Assembly (NCBI GenBank): GCA_009760855.2 | Contig: WPIO01000246.1 | Coordinates: 124,001 to 188,000 of the forward strand | Direction: 5' to 3' | DNA: 64,000 nt | Source: Cristatella mucedo | Lineage: Eukaryota; Bryozoa; Phylactolaemata; Cristatellidae | Shown: one piece after another, positions 20,679-31,290 of the stretch | Layout of the letters: the number at the start of each line of letters is the position of its first letter | Position numbering within the stretch: position 1 is the first letter of the stretch | Made by a program: the position numbers and the translations under genes | Notes under the pieces: generated by a model | The model's database searches: none | Seen by the model: the letters and a program-made list of their open reading frames with translations, nothing else | What the model was told of the DNA's origin: nothing

Positions 20679-20696
20679 ATCATACATGCCGTATTC

Positions 20697-21284
20697 ATAT
20701 GGCCTTCATGATTTCGAGCCACAGGAACGACTCAAATTGTCCTCCTCGGTCGGAAGTGAGTAAAGCAGGGACGCAGTAGCCTGATATCCAACAGTCGACG
20801 AATGCTTGTGAGACGGTGGATGCTGAAATGTCGGTCAGAGGAAACGCTTCTGGCCAGCGTGTGAAACGGTCGACGACCGCAAGTAAATAAGTCGCACCGT
20901 CAGTGGGGTAGCGGCCCGACGAGGTCGACGTGGACATGACTGAATCGACGTGATGGGGTGATAAGCTTCCCAACGGGCGTCGAAGTGTGCCGAGCTACTT
21001 TGGCGTGTTGGCATGCGATGCAGGTTCGGGCCCAAGAGCGAACGTCGGAGTTCATATTCGGCCACACAAACCGCGGTGCGATCAGACCGCAGTGTAGCTC
21101 CTATTCCTGGGTGTGCGAGTCCATGCACTTTGGTGAACATTCGTCGACCGAAGGCAGCAGGAAAGTATGGGCGATCGTGGCGGGTAGAGCGGCCGCATAA
21201 AATGGTTCCCTGGGACGTCAGTATTGAAACCAGTTGAAGGTGCAGGGAAGTAGTTTGTGCTGCGAGGATTTCGAGCTCTTGCAC
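20697..21284 (-). pseudogene. Gypsy integrase, C-terminally cut
   Basis: The open pieces 20835-21284 and 20695-20973 overlap in different frames. The first has the HHCC-type N-terminal zinc-binding region (VHGLAHPGIGAT). The second has the catalytic core: TYLLAVVDRFTRWPEAFPL with the first Asp region and LLTSDRGGQFES with the second Asp. The sequence ends a few residues later, so the catalytic Glu and the C-terminal domain are missing. The cut coincides with the Polinton edge, which dates the join after gypsy insertion. Confidence 0.88.
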
Positions 21285-21382
21285 GGCGGCGAGCTCACTG
21301 TAATCGATAGGATGGTCACCGTATCGAAAACAGCGTTAGCTCGTGAAAGTGCGTCGGCGACGCAATTCTCAGAACCCTTCAA

Positions 21383-21895
21383 TTATCGGATGTCGGTAGT
21401 GAATTTGGAGATGAAAGCGAAGTGTCGCTGCTGCCTAGGTGTGAAACGATCGGATGATGAAACGATTGTGTAAACGATCGGGCGATGATCGGTTAGCACC
21501 GAGAAAGCCCGGCCTTCCACAAAGTATCGGAAATGTTGGATCCCAGAGTAAATAGCGAGAAGCTCTCGGTCGAAAGTCAAGTAGCGAGACTCTGCAGGTG
21601 AGAGTGTTCGAGAGAAAAAGGCTAACGGTTTCCACGCCCCGTCCAGTAGCTGCTGCAGAGCTGTGCCGATAGCGGTGTCCGAGGCGTCAGTCGCGATTGA
21701 AATAGGAGCATCCGGCACGGGATGGCCGAGCAGTGTTGATTCGGTCAACACAACTTTGCTGCGCTCGTAAGCATCGGTGTCCTCTCCCGACCGCGTGAGG
21801 TTGGCGGCGGCTTTTGGTCTGGTCGGGAGGAGCTCATAGAGCGGCGCCAGCAAGCAAGCACAGCTAGGGATGAATTGGCGGTAAAAATTGGCCAT
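21383..21895 (-). pseudogene. Gypsy RNase H domain and connection region
   Basis: Open frame of 170 codons. It begins with the RT thumb/connection motif MANFYRQFIP, followed by the gypsy RNase H: ISIATDASDTAIG (first Asp), FDRELLAIYSGIQHFRYFVEG (Glu) and LTDHRPI (Asp). The catalytic residues are in place in this piece. It would remove RNA from the RNA:DNA hybrid during reverse transcription. Flanking frames are shifted relative to RT and integrase. Confidence 0.92.
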
Positions 21896-23213
21896 GCCTA
21901 GGTAGCGACGAAGTGTTCGTGCTGTATCGGGTGGAAGGAAAGAAACGATCGACTCGAATTTTGATACCTTTGGTCGGAGGCCCTCCGAGGATACATGGTG
22001 TCCGAGGTAACCAAGTGATGAAACACTGAAGACGCTCTTGGATGGATTGATGATTATGCCATATTCCTCGAGGCGACGGAAGATTGCTTCCAGGACGTGG
22101 CATGCTCGGCTTCTCTGACAGACGCAATTAAAAGATCGTGCAGGAACGGAAAACAGAAACTAAGCCCTCGAGTTACCTGGTCGATGAAACGTTGAAAGGT
22201 CTGGGCAGCATTCCTGAGGCCAAAACTCATTCGCTCTAATTGAAACAGCCAGAAGGGCGTGATTACGGCGGTTTTAGGGACGTCGTCGGGATGAACGGGT
22301 ATTTGATGATATGCTCCCGCAAGTTCAATTTTAGAGAAAACCACTTTGCCATGATGCCAGATGCGAAATCGTTTAGCAGCTGTACAGGGTAACAGTCGTG
22401 CTTGGTGATGCGATTCAAAGCACAGTAGTCACGGCAAGGGCGCCAGTCGCCGTCCTTTTTGAGTACGAGGTGGAGAGGACTGGCGTACTCGCTCTCCGAC
22501 GGCTCTATTATTCCCAGTTGCAGCATGTGCTCGAATTCCACGAGAGCTGTTCTCAGGGGGTCTGGAGCCAGGCGTCGAAGGTGGGAGCAGGCAGGCTGGC
22601 CGCTTGTGACGATGTGGTGGCGAACTAAATGCTTGATTGGTGCAGAGAGGTTTCCGGGTTTCGAGATGCCTGGGAATCGGCGAATCAAAGCAGCATAGTC
22701 GGCCCGTAGAGTCGAAGGGAAGCAGCTGAGATGATAGGGCGTAATCGACGAAGTAAGCTTGCCTCTCTTTCGCAGCTGAGTGCGACCGTCGTATAGTGAG
22801 CGGTGCTCGAGGTCTATGATGAGCCCGAAATGAGCGAGGAAATCGGCGCCGATGAGACGGTACGAAACATCGGCTAAAGAGAAGACCCAGGAGAGACTCC
22901 GTCGAATACCTAGGCTCAAGTTGAGGAGTCGTGAGCCGTATACTGCAATTAAAGAGCCATTGGCAGCCTGTAGATGAGACAGGGCAGGGCCTAGCCTCTC
23001 GGTAGCATTCGGTGGGAGGACACTAACCGACGAGCCCGTGTCAATAAGAAAGGGCATATCCGTGTCGGGGTCGTGTACGAATAGTAGGCGGCTAACTTCA
23101 TTCCCCGGCTGTGGCGCCGCCTTCGCTAACAGTCCGGGTTCCTGTTTAAAGGAAACTTGCAACCCGGTCGGCACTGGAAAGCTTTGTCCCCAAATCGTGC
23201 TTGATAGAAGCAC
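21896..23213 (-). pseudogene. Gypsy aspartic protease and reverse transcriptase
   Basis: The protease has the active site FLIDTGSSVSVLP and the later LIGADFL flap-end motif, within the open piece 22263-23213. The same frame enters RT: IIEPSESEYASPLHLVLKKDGDWRPCRDYCALN. A frameshift near 22300 moves to 22054-22344, which holds KIELAGAYHQIPV and MSFGLRNAAQTFQRFID. The polymerase box, normally Tyr/Phe-x-Asp-Asp, reads FLHDLL, so the first catalytic Asp is replaced by His. A further frame change leads to 21864-22127. Confidence 0.92.
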
Positions 23214-24062
23214 CAGCCGCCGTTAAGAGGCCCCTGTCCATGAGCACCAGCTCCCGTTCGGAGCTGCTGTCTGTCTGCTAGGGGAACTGCTACGAGAACG
23301 GTTGCCTCATCGCCAGTCCCTGTGCCTATCCTGGTTGGAGATGCCAAGTTCTTCTCGAAGGGCTAGTACCTCAGCTTTCAGAGACTGTCACTCTGACAAT
23401 GAGCAGTGCTGCTCTTGCTTGGATACAGCCGAACGGGCGGAGGCTGAACTAGCGGCTAATAGAGGCAGCGTCTGAGGTAACGTTGTGGTGGCTGGTGGTG
23501 TAACGGCAGCTACGTAACGTGCCGAGGCTTCCAGCAAGCGGTAGGCCATTTCTGCTGGCGCTCTAAGGCTGAGCGTGGCATCCCAACCTGACATAACCAA
23601 GCGGACATTGGCCGGTAGGTGCTGCAGGAACCGTTCGTGCAAAAGGGCTTCCCCTAACCGGTCGCGATCATCGCCTAGCAGCTGCCGTAAATGCCAAAGG
23701 AACTGACTCAGCGTGCGATCGCCGACCGGCTCACCGGCGAGAAGCCGGCGAAGACGCAGCTGCTCGGAAGCTGAACAACGTTGTAATATGGCCTCTCACA
23801 GTCGATCGTAGGGGTCCTCATCGGGAGGGTTTATTATGAGGTCGCGAAGCTCGTAAATTTTCGGCTCGCCAATGGCGGCCGACGTCATGTGGAACTTAGT
23901 TCTCTGGTCCACAATGTTTAAAAAGTTAAAATGCGACTCAACGTGGGCTACCCTAAGAGCCGGATCGCTTCGCAGAAATTCCGGCAAGTTCACATGGCGA
24001 TAAGAATCCGCAGCGCCACTTTCAGGTTTAAGCCACAGTGATTGTTTGGTGTAAGAATACAT
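23214..24062 (-). pseudogene. Gypsy gag
   Basis: The N-terminal part (23796-24062) and the central part (23388-23642 and upstream) are in one frame, interrupted by a TGA at about 23797. The central block GEPVGDRTLSQFLWHLRQLL followed by LHERFLQHLPANVRLVM is the recognisable metazoan gypsy capsid signature. The C-terminal end (23214-23347, another frame) contains CFYQARFGDKAFQCRPGC, a Cys-rich motif typical of gag ends in this lineage. It encodes the structural particle protein. Confidence 0.88.
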
Positions 24063-24083
24063 ACCGCGTTCGTATCAGCATAA

Positions 24084-24300
24084 GGGTCACCAATTTGTAG
24101 GGGTCGTCTCCAGCATAACAACCGGTAGGTTGACGAATGCATACGAGCTGCAGCAAGCACCGATAGCAAAAGGAGTCACTGACCGCTCTACATGATGTAA
24201 TCGATCAAATTCATGGGCAGTGCACGTGCGCTGGCCGGAGACGGACGACACGTCCACTCGTGACTCCGGGAGCTGATCAAGAGAGCTGGTGAGAAAAGAT
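24084..24300 (-). mobile_element. Partial gypsy 5' LTR and primer-binding site candidate
   Basis: On the minus strand the sequence ...CCTACA, then AATTGGTGACCC (24084-24095), has the form of an LTR end followed by a primer-binding site of the TTGGTGACCC type found in gypsy elements. The LTR would therefore start at 24096 on the plus strand with TG. Its other end is lost where the LINE tail begins at about 24301. No second LTR is left to confirm it. Confidence 0.5.
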
Positions 24301-24827
24301 TATAATAATAATAATAATATTGCACTTGATAAAGCGCCCTCAGAGAACTTAATCTCTTTCTAGGCGCTTTACATTTGCTGCAAAGTGATACGCAATAGAA
24401 TAGTAAGTAAAATCATGCTTGAAAAACAAACAAAATGAATAACATGGTTAGGGGTTACATGCACTGGGTCAGCATGCAAATGTGGTTAGTGGCAGCATGA
24501 ACAGTGTCAGCACGCATAAGCACATCGAGGACGAATCACAAGGACCCACTAAATGCTGTCCTAAATAGGTATGTTTTTAAGTTTCTTTTAAATGTGGTCA
24601 GGTCAGGGGATGTTCTGATGCAGGTCGGGAGGGAGTTCCAGGCTGTGGGAGCATACGAGCTAAATGCACGGTCTCCAAAAGATTTAAGGTTTGTACGAGG
24701 TATTTCTAGACTGTGGGATTCCGAAAAGCGAGTGGTACGATGCTTTGCCTGATGGGGTAGTATATCTGAAAGATAGGCTGGAGCCATAGAATGAAGAGAC
24801 CTAAAAGTGAGCGACAAAACCTTGAAG
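24301..24827 (-). mobile_element. LINE family B, 5'-truncated recent copy with (ATT)n tail
   Basis: Minus-strand 3' part of a CR1/L2-type LINE. The open piece 24536-24868 ends SSYAPTAWNSLPTCIRTSPDLTTF and then KTYLFRTAF. The 3' end is the hairpin-like AAAGCGCC...GGCGCTTT motif plus an (ATT)n tail at 24301-24320. It is almost identical (I count about six differences over ~520 bp) to 57069-57588. Similarity ends sharply at 24827, a 5' truncation. The tail sits against the gypsy LTR, so the LINE inserted there. Confidence 0.9.
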
Positions 24828-24879
24828 ATTGCATCACTGGGTGGCCATTTAGGCAAACCTCCACCCAATCAGTGGTAGG

Positions 24880-25135
24880 GTCCCGGCTGCAGAGACGTCG
24901 TGCACTACTGCCCTGTCAGGCTAGGGCGGGGCAACACGGTGGTGGGGGCGATGCTGCACCCACAGCTCTAGAGCCCGGCTGGGCGCTGGGCCGCCCGGCT
25001 GCCGTGCAGAGGGCTCCAAGCGTAGCTGCCGGCTGAACGCTTCGCTCGCGGCTGAGCAGCTGAGCGCTCTCCCGCCCGCGGGGCTGAGCACTCCCAGCCA
25101 GGCTGCCCAGCTGAGCGCTGCGCCTACTCGAGGTA
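24880..25135. other. GC-rich patch
   Basis: About 250 bp that is far richer in G+C and CpG than anything nearby, with repeated GCTGAGC/GCCGGCTG words. It could be a CpG-island-like promoter remnant, part of an unrecognised element, or a low-complexity expansion. No open frame or known motif supports a choice. Confidence 0.5.
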
Positions 25136-26459
25136 GAGCTCGTTGCAGCTACGAAACAACTCGGTCGACCTCAAAATAGATGGCACGAAGACGGTCTGCA
25201 ATCTGTGGCGCACAGTTCGCCAGCATGGTGGGGGGGGGCGTGCAAGACGTGCATGAAAAAGCAGCGGTTGCACAGTGTGACCATTACAGCCAGTCATAAG
25301 CGCGTTATGGCCGCCTGCGAGTGTGCATGCATCTTCAAAAACTTTCTTTGAATGTCGGTACGTGGGTCTATTTACTAGCCCTATTTGCTGCAAAATGCGC
25401 GATACTTCTTAATTAAGTATCAAACCACTTTTTCCGTCACAGAATAAAGCTTGCTCGATTCTTGAGCGTTGATTCTCCTACGGCTACCTGCCGACGGACC
25501 TGCCCCAATATTCTAGCTTGTCGTTAATTAGTTTAGCTGTCGAAGAGTAAAAACTCCGACCTAATATAGATGCAAATGATGCATCAGGCGCTTGCCATCG
25601 CTAACATTTAGAGGCTGAGAGCCCGGAGGACAATACTTGGCTGACCGTAGTTGGGCCTATGATTACAATGACCACGTGCTCACGCCTTACTGCCACAACT
25701 TACGAATGTACATTGTAGCGTTCTAATATTTAGTAATTCATTTTTATATTTTATAATCACTTTATAATGGAGGACAAAAAAGTCGAAATCTATGTAATGT
25801 AATAATGTGCCATCAAGGTCTGGCATTTCTTTTTGGTTTCTTGACGTAACTAGGACGAAAGCTCAGTGCTCGCTGGGGTACGTTTACTTGCTGACAGGTT
25901 ATAATGCACTTACACGGCAGACTTACCTCGTGACCCACGCCAACTTTCCTCCAAAGCATATACGACCGATTTGGTGGCCAACTTAGTCTCGCCCACAGCA
26001 CGTGCTCTAATCCGGGAGGTTAGAATGAAAATAAGTCTCAACGGAAAGACGTTAAGCAACCGGAAGCTGAGTTCGCTGCTGCAGTCATCATTGTAGAATA
26101 TAAATGAAAGGAAGGTGAGCATATAAAAGAGCTTTTTCGGGAAAGTGCTCATTGCAAAGTAAAGTGCTCTATTGGGAGTGGGCTTGGGAATAAACCCAAA
26201 GTTATCAGTTTTTTGGTGGATAACACAAACAGACGCGCGACGTCTTCTCTTTAGAAAAGGGTTTCACCATGGCTACAACGCATAAGCACCCCGTGTTCAA
26301 GGACTTGCTGTGAATGCCTCAACGTAACGCGAGCCCATGAACGTCAACTATTTATATTTCACCCGCGGGATGTATGTGATCAGTCCTACTGTTTGGAGCT
26401 TCATTCAAAAGACTGCTTTAGCAGCTAGTTATCACGTCTGATCTCAATCCGAGATAAGG
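25136..26459. other. Unassigned DNA
   Basis: No gene, repeat array or RNA recognised. Open frames are short and without motifs. Confidence 0.5.
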
Positions 26460-26890
26460 AGCTGTCTTCCACGATGGCTTACACAACATTCAGCTAGCTC
26501 TTTAGTTTTTCCTCCGCTTGATTATTGTAATTCCATTTATGCTGGGCTACCAAAACAGCAACCAGGCCACAGCAAACGGCTATAAATATGGCTGCAATGC
26601 TAGTTTTCAAATCTCAGAGGTTTGACCAAGTTGTCTTCTTTGCTACAAAAGAGCCCAGTTCTGAGCTGCTACTTCCATGCTACTCACTATATAAACCTCT
26701 CTCCAGGCATAACTTTGCTTCCCACTTTCTTTGTGTCGCGTGAGATGATGTCCGTTGGCTACCGAATGCGTAACGAAAACGACTTAGGCTGTGACTGCAC
26801 CATGCAAAGCTCTCCTGCGTAACACCCACATAGTCTTTGTGGTATCGTGGATTTACAGACGGAGATAAATTAAATTTGCTGGCTTTATGA
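26460..26890 (+). mobile_element. LINE family A fragment, internally deleted
   Basis: Plus-strand remnant. The 5' part reads LDYCNSIYAGLPK-like sequence (26515-26560), then jumps to the family-specific C-terminal end LSCYFHATHYINLSPG...SVGYRM and CTMQSSPA within 26622-26822. The WNSLP region present at 62.4 kb is missing, so an internal deletion of about 300 bp is inferred. Confidence 0.75.
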
Positions 26891-29400
26891 ATACGGAGCC
26901 AAAAATTAGAAACGGATTCTCCTTCGTGTGAGTCTGCCTGCTTGGCTACTGCCCTAACATGTGATGACGCTTGCTGATGAAGTAGTGGGAACCGAAGAGA
27001 AATAGGTTGAAAATCTGACTCGATTTAGGAGGAAAGTCGGAGAAAACTGAAAGTGAACGCAGCTTAGCAAATAACGATTAATCCCAGAGCATTTTACTCG
27101 AGGTTAGCAAACTGCATGTGGTGCGATAGCATTCACCGATAACAAAGTCGTAGCATTACGCTGCAGCACGGAAGAGCAACCACATTTTGAAATTAAACTT
27201 TATTATGTCCCCGACGTAAAAAAATATAGTCAATAGCAAGCCATGGCTAAAGGTTTCTTCGAACAGCCTTCGCGTAAAATGCTCCTTGGCCGCAAGATAT
27301 TCTCTCAACTACCTGTCAAGAACCCGATTGCTCCCGACTGCAAGGCCTGGAGCTTAGCTGTCTGAACACTCCACAACGCTGGCTTTTATGCAAGCTCTCC
27401 ATAAATGATCATGTGACTGATTCCTGACCTAAAATGGCAGAGCAAACCCTGGGAAACCAATGTAGATGGTTACGATTCATAGGAGAAGAATATTTCTCAA
27501 TGTATAAAAACACAACAATTAGTCGGAGTGAAAGCGCTTTTGCACAGGGAAAGCATATTATTCAAGATTTGTTGCCAAATTAGTGCGAGACATGCTGGCT
27601 AAGCCCATTTTCAGCTCTTGGTGGTTATCCAATCTTAGAATCACATTCGTTTTGTCCATAATTTGTATATTCGTTGTATCCTGGTTCAATTAAAAACAGT
27701 TTCCTGCCATCAATGTGCAAATGTCATCAGCACATAAAGCTTGGAGGCAGAAGGGCTTGAAGGGATCAGACTTGGATTTCTGAGAACCATTTAATAAAAA
27801 AAGAGATGTTTTCAATTATCAATGAGTAGCTGCTAGCTACTGCTGATTTTTCTTATTGTCTACTGATGTCACGGTCGATAAGTGATTGTTGTTATGATCG
27901 GCCCATTCTTATAAGTCTTTGGTGATAGGTTCTAAATAAATGAATTTTTACTTTTTAAATGAGCAATTGGGAAAGAAAAAGTGCTTTTGGTGACTTGCAT
28001 GAGAGACGCGATCTTAATTGTTTGCTGAAATTCGTACAGACCAAAACGCTTTGAGCAATTGTTGATGCCGGTTTAGTGATTGTAAAGATATACGGCCATT
28101 TTTAGAGATTTGCAGGTTATTGGCCAAACTTCAGGACGAGCTTATTCTAGAGAACTTCAGAAATATCTAATCTGGTAGAAGTTTTGAAATTGTCTTGCCC
28201 TCTGCAACAAATTCAATTCATCTTCGAGCGAAAGTTCGGCACTTCCAACATAATTGACATCGGTTCAATAGCGACTTCTGCAGCGTTGACTTCATATGGG
28301 CAAGAGGATAGATTTCTTGTATTAATTAGCATATATTTTTACTGGGGGACAGATGGATCTTTGATACTGCTCAAAAGCTTCGTGACATCCTTGTTCAATC
28401 GCTCTTTAATGCGACACTTCCTATTTTCCAAGAGCTTGGAACTAATGTCATTATTCAGTTTAGCAAACTTTCTGACAGGAAATTAGAAACTGTGTCAGCA
28501 CTCGTCAACATCACACCTTCCTTTTCACAATTCTTGACAGCAAGTTTCATAGGTTGCATTGCCCTCAGCAGAGATTGAAAGCTTCAAAATACAACGTCTT
28601 TGTTGTATCCAGCGCTTTTGCTAGTGTCTTTCAGATGCCGGATTCTTTCTTTGTTTGCTACTCCCACATTTTTGGGATTGAATTACAACACATCTTCCAA
28701 TCGTGATGCAGCCAATTCTCGCATCCGTGCTCACTTTGCACTCTGGATTAAAATACTGTATTTCGAACAGTTAAAGTTTTGATTTTATTTGATAAGCCTT
28801 CGTGATTTCGTGAGCAGATCGTAATGTTCCAGGTCTTCCGCTAAGGTATCACTGATATGCCATTGCAGCTACAGTGCTATCTCTGCAGGCTAGCACCAGT
28901 AAATAATACAGGATCGCTGATTTGACAGATTTATTTGTATATTTTCTAAGAAGCCCTCGATCTATTAGCAGATCTTGCAACGAGTAATAGTGGTTTTTAA
29001 TCATAAGGGCTTGAACCAATGTAATGTATCTAGAGTCATCTATCTCGAAGGTAGCAGCATCACCGACAGAACGCACATACCTCACTCACAAACACAACAG
29101 GACCCTTCACACTTACTATCTGTTGCAGGTTATTCTTCCAAAAATAGAAAAAAGTTCTTGCGAACATCGTATGTGAATCCCGATGCAGCTAAGACCAGTT
29201 TAAAGCTTAGCTATTTTCTGTGTGACCGTAGTGTGTAAGAAATTGCGTGCCTACCGGCATCTAAACATACAGTGCCTCGACGACAAGTAATAAAAAACTT
29301 TTAGTTATGATCGTGCCAATCCGTTGCAGCTTTGAAATAGTCGTTCAAATGCAATCCTACATGTTTCGGCAGTTGCTAAGGTCAATTAACTAAGCACTTA
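26891..29400. other. Unassigned DNA
   Basis: About 2.5 kb with only short frames on both strands (longest 100 codons at 28184-28486). I translated the minus strand of the 27-28.8 kb part by eye looking for a transposase and found no convincing motif. It may hold a very old decayed element. Confidence 0.4.
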
Positions 29401-29410
29401 CTAATGTAAA

Positions 29411-30174
29411 ATGCCTGGAGCCGAAGTAGTGGGTGGGCAGCGAGCTTGGAACCAGCTCGTTTGGTATTCCCAGCATCCTATCGAACCGCTCAGCACGTTC
29501 TTCCTCAAGCGTCACAATGAATCTCTCTTAGTGGTCGTTGGGCCTGCTATCGCTTTGGCGGCCCAACTAAACGGTCTTCAGTGGAATCCGAACTTAATGT
29601 GCAATGGAACCCTCTTTTTAAGCGAAACTGTTTCTGAAAAAGTCCTTGATCTGCTTGATTGAATCGAAGCTATGTGCTAAAATCGGTAAACTTTCTGACC
29701 ACTACTGAAGGAGCCCCAACAGGCCTCTCTTTCTTTCACACCCCTAGACTCAGAAAAGCTACAGATGGAGACATTGTTATTGTAGGCTCAAACTATATTT
29801 TAAAGTCAGTAACAGACCACTTACATATTGTTTCAAATTTATCTTTTTAACATCATCTGATAAAGAATGACTAACAAGGGCAGTAATCTATCGACAGCCA
29901 GGTACTAAGCACTGCTCTATCCGATCCTATTTACGTTCTGTGTGAGAGAAATCAGTCCTTCCTCTATACGGGTGGTCTCAATGAGCATTTTGATAACTTG
30001 ACTGATACATGCAACACGGAATCTCTTGCATTTACTGACTCATTGTCACCAGCGGCTCAAGTGCATCGCCTTACTCTCAGTAAGGATCACATCCTCAACC
30101 AAAATTTCCTCATACAATTGCACTTTTCCATCGCCAATTATTCCAAAATTCTGCCTATGCATTTAAGCGCCTAG
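29411..30174 (+). other. Cluster of protein-like open frames, unassigned
   Basis: Three plus-strand open stretches follow one another: 29411-29662 (83 codons), 29659-29850 (63 codons) and about 29900-30174 (over 90 codons with no ATG, entered just after a possible AG splice acceptor). Composition is ordinary globular protein rather than random. They could be exons or a decayed pseudogene of one host protein, but I recognise no family and cannot show splicing. The last stretch ends in the LINE tail. Confidence 0.3.
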
Positions 30175-30235
30175 AAAGAGATTAAGTTCTCTGAGGGCGC
30201 TTTATCAAGTGCAATATTATTATTATTATTATTAA
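30168..30235 (+). mobile_element. LINE family B 3' tail
   Basis: Reverse-complement match to the 3' end of the copies at 24.3 and 57.1 kb: GGCGCTTTATCAAGTGCAAT followed by (ATT)n. Only about 70 bp remain, a severe 5' truncation. Confidence 0.85.
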
Positions 30236-31002
30236 ATGCAGACGTCATTCAGTTTCCAATATGAAGCCTCCTTCCCATTTAAAATCACCAGTGAATAGTA
30301 CAAACTCTCAGCGGGTTTGTCCGTGGGAGAAAATCTGCTTCGCTTTTCGTTTGGTCTGCTGTCCTTCAGTTAACGGCTTCCGCCGGAACAGTACCCTGTT
30401 TTAGTACAGCGGATTCAACAGCTGTCGAGAGCAAAACAGCGGTCCAAAAAATCTGATGCTTGGTCCCGTTCTGACCGGTAATCGTAATTAGATTTCGGTT
30501 ATATGGATCTCGGATACCACGCTGGTTGACTGTGCTGGAAGTGTGAATACCTCTGACTAAGCACACTCTGAGCCCAGACGGCCTCTTAGCCTAAGAGATA
30601 TACCAAATTTTACTCGGCATAGGTAGTTTTAATGGGCATTCAACATTGTTTAACAAGTCTTCCTACTTCCAGGTACATAAAATTGCTAAAATTCGGGCAT
30701 ATTTAGACAAGAATACCACACTTAATTTGGTCCATGCATTTGTGATGTAGAGTCTTGACTTCTTCACTACACTGTCGGCTGATCTACCGGTGTACAGCCT
30801 GGTATAAATATGGAAACAATCAGCAAGCAATATGCATTGCAATATGCAATGTGCATTTCGATGGATTTTTTCGAGAAGTCGGGCTCAGCAGAAATGGCTC
30901 TGACTGATGCCGTTTCGAGCAACTGGTATATACGTGTATTGTCTCAATTGTAATGATGCAAAACTGATTGTAGAGCAAGCATTCTCGTGTAGTTTATTTT
31001 TA
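30236..31002. other. Unassigned DNA
   Basis: Short frames only; no repeat or gene recognised before the 3' end of the repetitive gene. Confidence 0.45.
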
Positions 31003-31290
31003 TTAGTAATCAATGCTTTCTACCAGTTTTTGGAAGCTTATAACCAATTCCAGGCTGTTGTTTAATTCCGTCCTGTCATTTTCAGTTAGTTTGTCTGGAT
31101 TGCAGACAAATGTAAGAACTGCTTCCAGCTCATGACTTGCACTTGTGAGAAATTTGGTTTCAACTGCACAGAGAAAGGTCTCAGCAAGGTCACACAATGT
31201 ATGCAACTCTTTCAAGTCGCGATGATCAAGATAGGCTTGATTGCCGATAGATGAGATTAGAACTCCCAATGAGTTTGCTGTTGCTATTTA
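31003..31290 (-). pseudogene. Unique C-terminal region of the repetitive gene
   Basis: About 90 codons without repeats (31003-31269 open), helical, with three Cys and the segment KELHTLCDLAETFLCAVETK. It is in the same frame as the upstream hendecad array, separated by TAA and TAG stops at positions where neighbouring units have Gln. Unique ends on a repeat protein are typical of real genes, which argues against the whole region being satellite DNA. Confidence 0.45.

Larger units (their letters stand above)
4385..20690. mobile_element. Polinton/Maverick-like (adintovirus-like) endogenous element, decayed, with a partial duplicate
   Basis: AT-rich block, distinct in base composition from its flanks, holding a classic virion-plus-integration gene set: rve integrase, double-jelly-roll capsid, penton-like protein, A32/FtsK-type ATPase, adenain-like protease and PLA2-like protein. 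This combination is diagnostic of Polintons/adintoviruses. Additions include phage-like fibres, a YqaJ-type nuclease and an HNH-AP2 endonuclease. No protein-primed DNA polymerase B was found. Order and strand in 12002-20437 are coherent; 4385-7313 repeats the 12002-14880 gene order with diverged sequence. Most frames carry stops and frameshifts. The right edge lies at about 20680-20700 inside a gypsy integrase; the left edge (about 4385) is set only by loss of similarity to the second copy. Confidence 0.85.
20697..24300 (-). mobile_element. Ty3/gypsy retrotransposon, truncated at both ends
   Basis: Minus-strand element with the standard order gag, protease, reverse transcriptase, RNase H, integrase. 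It starts with a partial LTR (24096-24300) and ends abruptly inside the integrase core at the Polinton boundary. Every domain carries stops or frameshifts. GC content is much higher than in the adjoining viral element. The gag and zinc-finger signatures are of the metazoan gypsy type. Confidence 0.93.

Noticed and set aside
20958-23226. Plus-strand open frames over the gypsy element
   Set aside because: Antisense shadows of the GC-rich minus-strand gag-pol; no domain in them.
27000-28800. Decayed DNA-transposon transposase on the minus strand
   Set aside because: Looked for hAT, Tc1/mariner and PiggyBac motifs by eye in the broken frames and found none convincing.
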